Shown here: positions 5,738-9,097 of the stretch, piece by piece
Layout: every line of letters begins with the position of its first letter
Position numbering within the stretch: position 1 is the first letter of the stretch
Assembly (NCBI GenBank): GCA_964528825.1
Contig: CAZGVB010000048.1
Span: forward strand, 1-9,097
DNA: 9,097 nucleotides
Direction of reading: 5' to 3'
Origin: RGIG5612 sp964528825
GTDB lineage: Bacteria; Bacillota; Clostridia; Lachnospirales; Lachnospiraceae
Program-made: the position numbers and the translations under genes
Notes under the pieces: model-generated
What the model saw: only the letters and a program-made list of their open reading frames with translations
Told to the model about the DNA's origin: nothing
Database searches by the model: none

Positions 5738-6439
5738 ATGAGCAGAGACGTTATTGTAGCATGCGATTTTTCAAGTGCCGGATCGATGTATGACTTTCTG
5801 GACAGATTTAATGAAAAGGAAAGAAAGCCGTTTGTAAAGATCGGCATGGAGCTTTTTTATGCCGAAGGACCCGATATCGTAAGAAATGTAAAAAGAAGAG
5901 GCCATAAGATATTCCTTGATCTCAAGCTTCACGATATCCCTAATACAGTAAAAAAAGCAATGAGTGTATTGTCCGGACTTGATATTGATATGGTCAATCT
6001 GCATGCAGCAGGCGGCAGCGCCATGATGAAGGCGGCGATAGAAGGTCTTACGAGGGCTGACGGGACAAGACCGATCCTGCTTGCGGTCACTCAGCTTACA
6101 TCTACCGATCGTGAAATGCTGGAGAAGGAGCTGCTCATAAAGGAGCCTATGGAGGACGTAGTAATACATTATGCAGGATGCGCCGCATCGGCAGGGCTTG
6201 ACGGTGTCGTATGCTCTCCTCTTGAGGCAGCAGCAGTTCACAGAGCATGCGGCGGCAGTTTCCTTACCGTAACACCGGGAATAAGATTTGCAGACAGTGC
6301 CGCAGGCGATCAAAAGAGGATAATGACACCGGCTCAGGCAAAAATAGAGGGATCCGATTATATAGTTGTAGGACGTCCGATCACGCAGGCCGCAGATCCT
6401 GTTGCGGCATATGAAAGATGCATATCTGAGTTTGTATGA
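5738..6439 (+). CDS. pyrF: orotidine 5'-phosphate decarboxylase
   Basis: Decarboxylates OMP to UMP, the last step of the pathway. At 233 residues it has the length of the short bacterial subfamily (Bacillus subtilis type). The signature DLKLHDIPNT is at 61-70; the catalytic set is K34 (in FVKIGMELF), D61, K63 and D66. Phosphate-binding elements TPGIR (179-183) and VGRPIT (211-216, R213) close the barrel. A 9-nt gap separates it from pyrD. AGGAG at 5721-5725 lies at the end of pyrD, 12 nt from the ATG, which is rather long, so coupling to pyrD termination probably helps. It is followed by the longest spacer of the lower operon (144 nt). Confidence 0.97.
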   Translation: MSRDVIVACDFSSAGSMYDFLDRFNEKERKPFVKIGMELFYAEGPDIVRNVKRRGHKIFLDLKLHDIPNTVKKAMSVLSGLDIDMVNLHAAGGSAMMKAAIEGLTRADGTRPILLAVTQLTSTDREMLEKELLIKEPMEDVVIHYAGCAASAGLDGVVCSPLEAAAVHRACGGSFLTVTPGIRFADSAAGDQKRIMTPAQAKIEGSDYIVVGRPITQAADPVAAYERCISEFV

Positions 6440-6533
6440 GAGCAGACAGTATACAGACCGTGAGATCTTAATGTGACATATCGGCTGTTATATTCATGTA
6501 ATCCTCAAAAGTCTGTATATTTTGATGGGCTGC

Positions 6534-6561
6534 ATGACAGATGGCAGATGAACGATGACAA
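6534..6561 (+). repeat. four ATG-led heptamers upstream of pyrE
   Basis: ATGACAG, ATGGCAG, ATGAACG and ATGACAA follow each other without gaps, placing start codons 7 nt apart and so in all three frames. The frames from the first, second and fourth stop quickly (MTDGR, MADER, MTILK). The third (6548) is in frame with pyrE and would add 12 residues. The rest of the pyrF-pyrE spacer (6440-6533) shows no promoter or hairpin that I trust. Confidence 0.55.
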
Positions 6562-6583
6562 TTTTGAAATAAAGGAGAATAAA

Positions 6584-7231
6584 ATGGAATTAAAAAAGCA
6601 GATTGCCGAGGATCTTTTATCGATAAAGGCTGTTTTCTTCAGACCGAATGAGCCTTTTACCTGGGCAAGCGGGATAAAGAGTCCTGTATATTGCGACAAC
6701 AGGCTTATTCTTACCGCACCGAGGATCCGCGATCATGTAGAGGATGGCCTTGCAGTTCTTGTAAAAGAAAATTTTCCTGAGGCAGAGGTGCTCATGGGCA
6801 CGGCCACAGCAGGTATCGCGCATGCCGCCCTCACTGCAAATATTCTGGATCTTCCGATGGGATATGTGAGATCGGGAGCAAAGGATCACGGCAGACAAAA
6901 CAGGATAGAGGGAGAGCTTAAGGCCGGAGAAAAGGTTGTGGTGATCGAGGACCTTATATCCACAGGAGGAAGCGTTATAGAGGTTGTTGACGCCTTGAGA
7001 GAGGCGGGAGCAGATGTGCTCGGCATAGTTTCTATATTTACATATGGTATGAAGAAGAGCGAGGAGAGGCTTAGGGAAGCAAATATCCGCAATATTTCCC
7101 TGACAGATTTTGATACAATGGCTCATGTGGCGGCGAAAGAGGGATATATTGATGCCGGCGATATCGAAAAGCTTATCGCATTCAGAAACGATCCGTCCGA
7201 TGAGAGCTGGATAAAAGGAGACAACAAATGA
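6584..7231 (+). CDS. pyrE: orotate phosphoribosyltransferase
   Basis: Transfers the phosphoribosyl group of PRPP to orotate to give OMP. Numbered from ATG 6584 it has 215 residues, the usual length. The PRPP loop VVVIEDLISTGGS is at 118-130, with the acidic pair E122-D123. The mobile catalytic loop RSGAKDHGRQN (96-106) contains K100 and H102. The orotate side is formed by SPVYCDNR (33-40) and TATAGIAHAA (73-82). The start is chosen because AAAGGAG (6571-6577) lies 6 nt upstream and the protein begins like its relatives. A frame open from GTG 6473 would add 37 residues with no family resemblance, and ATG 6548 would add 12. The stop overlaps the pyrB start as ATGA. The dimeric enzyme is cytosolic. 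Confidence 0.96.
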   Translation: MELKKQIAEDLLSIKAVFFRPNEPFTWASGIKSPVYCDNRLILTAPRIRDHVEDGLAVLVKENFPEAEVLMGTATAGIAHAALTANILDLPMGYVRSGAKDHGRQNRIEGELKAGEKVVVIEDLISTGGSVIEVVDALREAGADVLGIVSIFTYGMKKSEERLREANIRNISLTDFDTMAHVAAKEGYIDAGDIEKLIAFRNDPSDESWIKGDNK

Positions 7232-8151
7232 GAAGTGCCATAGATATCGTGGATTTTTCCACACAGGAGATCGAGGAACTGTTGACTACCGCAGAAGATA
7301 TTATCGCAAACCCTGCGGCATACAGCAACATATGCAGAGGCAAGAAGTTGGCAACACTCTTTTTTGAGCCGTCGACGAGAACAAGGCTCAGCTTTGAGGC
7401 TGCAATGTATGAGCTTGGAGGCAACGTCCTTTCGGTAACGGACAGAGCCAGCTCATCTGCATCAAAGGGAGAGAGTGTAGCGGATACTGTCAAGGTCGTA
7501 AGCAATTATGCAGACATAATAGCCATGCGTCATCCGAAGGAGGGTGCTGCGCTTGTTGCTGCCAACAATGCGGCTGTTCCCGTAATAAATGCGGGTGACG
7601 GAGGACATTGCCATCCGACACAGACCATGGCGGATCTTCTTACTATCCGAAGAGAAAAAGGACATTTTGACGGACTTACGATAGGCCTTTGCGGCGATCT
7701 CAAGTTCGGACGCACCGTGCATTCACTTATCAATGCTATGGTAAGATATCCAAATATAAAATTCGTACTCATATCACCTGAAGAGCTGAAGCTGCCAAGC
7801 TATGTGAAGAAGGATGTATTGCAGGCGCAGAATATACCTTATGTCCAGACCACAAGCTTAGAGGAGGCAATGCCGGAGCTTGATGTACTTTATATGACAA
7901 GAGTGCAGCAGGAAAGATTCTTCAATGAGGAGGATTACCTGAGACTCAGGGATACATATATATTGGATATGAAAAAATTGGAAAGTGCTAAGGAGGACAT
8001 GATCATCATGCATCCGCTTCCGCGTGTAAATGAGATAAGCGTTGCAGTTGATGATGATCCGAGAGCATGCTACTTTAAGCAGACTCTTAACGGCAAATAT
8101 ATGAGAATGGCACTCATTTTGAAACTTCTGAAGGAGGCTGGAACCATATGA
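7228..8151 (+). CDS. pyrB: aspartate carbamoyltransferase, catalytic chain
   Basis: Joins carbamoyl phosphate and aspartate, the committed step of pyrimidine synthesis. The 307 residues have normal length. The carbamoyl-phosphate site FFEPSTRTRLSFE is at 45-57. K80 in SSASKGES belongs to the loop contributed by the neighbouring subunit. MRHP (100-103), CHPTQ (128-132), R162 in KFGRTVHS, R225 in MTRVQQERF and MHPLPR (261-266) complete the active site. AAAGGAG (7214-7220) lies 7 nt before the ATG. Both ends overlap neighbours by 4 nt (pyrE before, pyrI after), which favours translational coupling. Given pyrI behind it, the enzyme is expected to be the allosteric PyrB-PyrI dodecamer rather than a bare PyrB trimer. 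Confidence 0.97.
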   Translation: MRSAIDIVDFSTQEIEELLTTAEDIIANPAAYSNICRGKKLATLFFEPSTRTRLSFEAAMYELGGNVLSVTDRASSSASKGESVADTVKVVSNYADIIAMRHPKEGAALVAANNAAVPVINAGDGGHCHPTQTMADLLTIRREKGHFDGLTIGLCGDLKFGRTVHSLINAMVRYPNIKFVLISPEELKLPSYVKKDVLQAQNIPYVQTTSLEEAMPELDVLYMTRVQQERFFNEEDYLRLRDTYILDMKKLESAKEDMIIMHPLPRVNEISVAVDDDPRACYFKQTLNGKYMRMALILKLLKEAGTI

Positions 8152-8570
8152 ATATAGATTCTATCGAAAACGGACTGGTCATTGATCATATACAGGCAGG
8201 GCAGGGCATGAGGCTTTATGAGCTTCTCGGACTATCACAGCTCGACGTACCTGTGGCCATCATACAGAATGTCATCAGCCATAAGCTGGGCAAAAAGGAC
8301 ATAATCAAGATAGATGCGGACATTGAGGTCGATTATGATATCATAGGCTATGTTGATCCCGGCGCAACGGTGAATTTCATCAAGAACGGCTTGCGCGTCA
8401 AAAAAGCAAAGTTTGAGATGCCGGAGACACTCACAAATGTGATAAAGTGCAAAAATCCGAGATGCATCACGACTACAGAGCAGGAGCTGCCGCAGATATT
8501 CAAGCTGAGAGACAAGGAAAATAAGATTTATCGCTGCCTTTATTGTGAGGCAAAGGCAGGAGGCAAATGA
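8148..8570 (+). CDS. pyrI: aspartate carbamoyltransferase, regulatory chain
   Basis: The nucleotide-binding chain that makes the enzyme responsive to CTP/UTP and ATP. The allosteric domain starts with NGLVIDHIQAGQG (8-20), where D13-H14 correspond to the nucleotide-contacting pair of the Escherichia coli chain, and KKDIIKID (49-56) carries the matching lysines K50 and K54. The zinc domain has four cysteines, C101-x4-C106 and C130-x2-C133, needed for contact with PyrB. At 140 residues it is slightly shorter than the E. coli protein (about 153), mainly at the C-terminus. AAGGAGG (8131-8137) lies 10 nt before the ATG, inside pyrB, and the genes overlap by ATGA. All key residues are present, so feedback control is likely intact. 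Confidence 0.96.
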   Translation: MNIDSIENGLVIDHIQAGQGMRLYELLGLSQLDVPVAIIQNVISHKLGKKDIIKIDADIEVDYDIIGYVDPGATVNFIKNGLRVKKAKFEMPETLTNVIKCKNPRCITTTEQELPQIFKLRDKENKIYRCLYCEAKAGGK

Positions 8571-9058
8571 TGAAAAAGATCGGTGTGATCATGGGAAGTG
8601 ATTCAGATCTTCCGACAGTAAAAAAGGCAACTGATGTACTTAAAGAATTGGAGATCCCTTTTGAGGTACATGTGTATTCCGCACATCGCACGCCGCAGGA
8701 GGCAAGGAAGTTTGCACTTTCCGCAAGAGAAGAAGGCTTTGGCGCCATCATATGTGCCGCTGGAATGGCAGCTCATCTGGCAGGTGCTGTGGCAGCCGTC
8801 ACGACCGTACCTGTTATCGGTATTCCGTGCTCGGGATCGTCGCTGCAGGGAATGGATGCCCTGCTTTCTACGGTACAGATGCCGGGCGGCATACCTGTTG
8901 CCGCGGTTGGTATAGACGGGGCCAAGAATGCAGCACTTCTTGCGGCAGAGATACTTGCGGTGAGTGACGATGCTCTTGCAGAAAAGCTGGATGCCAAGCG
9001 AAAGAGCGATGCAGAGGCGGTTCTTGCCAAGGATGCTATTATCATGCAAAGGATCTGA
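8570..9058 (+). CDS. purE: N5-carboxyaminoimidazole ribonucleotide mutase, PurE class I
   Basis: Converts N5-CAIR to CAIR in de novo purine synthesis. Numbered from ATG 8570 (162 residues), GVIMGSDSDLPT (5-16) forms the phosphate-binding start. SAHRTP (37-42) carries the catalytic histidine H39. GMAAHLAG (65-72), PVIGIP (81-86) and SLQGMDALLSTVQMPGG (91-107) complete the PurE core; these fit the bacterial mutase, which normally works with PurK (not in the window). Two ATGs are possible: GGAGG (8559-8563) is 3 nt from ATG 8567 but 6 nt from ATG 8570, so the second is preferred. The start overlaps the pyrI stop. It is a purine gene placed in the pyrimidine operon, possibly the first of a purine block continuing to the right. 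Confidence 0.95.
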   Translation: MKKIGVIMGSDSDLPTVKKATDVLKELEIPFEVHVYSAHRTPQEARKFALSAREEGFGAIICAAGMAAHLAGAVAAVTTVPVIGIPCSGSSLQGMDALLSTVQMPGGIPVAAVGIDGAKNAALLAAEILAVSDDALAEKLDAKRKSDAEAVLAKDAIIMQRI

Positions 9059-9092
9059 TAAAATACAACGATCATTTGAAAGGAAACAGGAT

Positions 9093-9097
9093 ATGAG
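9093..9097 (+). CDS. start of a further gene, cut by the window end
   Basis: AGGA at 9081-9084 lies 8 nt before an ATG, 34 nt after the purE stop and with no terminator between. Only the start codon and two bases are visible. Its product cannot be read. Position behind purE suggests another purine gene, but this is guesswork. Confidence 0.4.

Noticed and set aside
5771..6313. 180-codon minus-strand frame
   Set aside because: It is antisense to pyrF, which is intact with all catalytic residues. The translation is Cys/Tyr/His-rich noise.
6473..6583. N-terminal extension of pyrE from GTG 6473
   Set aside because: There is no ribosome binding site and no family similarity in the extra 37 residues, while AAAGGAG sits 6 nt before ATG 6584.

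Overview
The window looks like a chromosomal segment of a low-to-mid GC Bacillota, most probably a clostridial lineage such as Lachnospiraceae. The pointers are strong AGGAGG-type ribosome binding sites, heavy use of ATA and AGA codons, tRNA genes without an encoded CCA, and a PyrK/PyrD type 1B dihydroorotate dehydrogenase. The family-level assignment is inference; no marker gene in the window settles it.

Layout. Positions 1-192 hold the end of a tRNA cluster: a 5'-truncated initiator tRNA-Met, then tRNA-Phe(GAA), closed by a clear rho-independent terminator. Positions 193-418 are non-coding, with a 12-bp hairpin, a 19-nt tandem repeat, and a hairpin that probably terminates the leftward gene. 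A leftward gene (419-2320) encodes a HerA-like/DUF853 ATPase with an unusually long low-complexity tail. A 390-bp divergent spacer follows, carrying a good sigma-A-type promoter for the rightward operon. From 2711 to the window end is one rightward operon, pyrC-pyrK-pyrD-pyrF-pyrE-pyrB-pyrI-purE. A further gene just begins at 9093.

How the genes work together. PyrB (catalytic) and PyrI (regulatory) form aspartate carbamoyltransferase. PyrC closes the ring to dihydroorotate. PyrD with the flavin/iron-sulfur subunit PyrK oxidises it to orotate with NAD+ as acceptor. PyrE adds phosphoribose and PyrF decarboxylates to UMP. Carbamoyl-phosphate synthase (carAB) is not in the window. PurE is a purine enzyme translated directly behind pyrI. 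Most junctions are overlapping or very short (pyrK/pyrD 13 nt, pyrE/pyrB 4 nt, pyrB/pyrI 4 nt, pyrI/purE 1-4 nt), so translational coupling is likely.

The least ordinary sequence lies in the two longer spacers inside the operon. Between pyrC and pyrK there is a degenerate 36-nt tandem repeat whose units form a chain of tiny, mostly abutting reading frames, the last overlapping the pyrK start codon. pyrK is the only gene of the operon without a visible Shine-Dalgarno sequence. Just upstream of pyrE, four ATG-led heptamers put start codons in all three frames. Either could be a translational device or simply drifting repeats. No previously undescribed defence or mobile system is visible.
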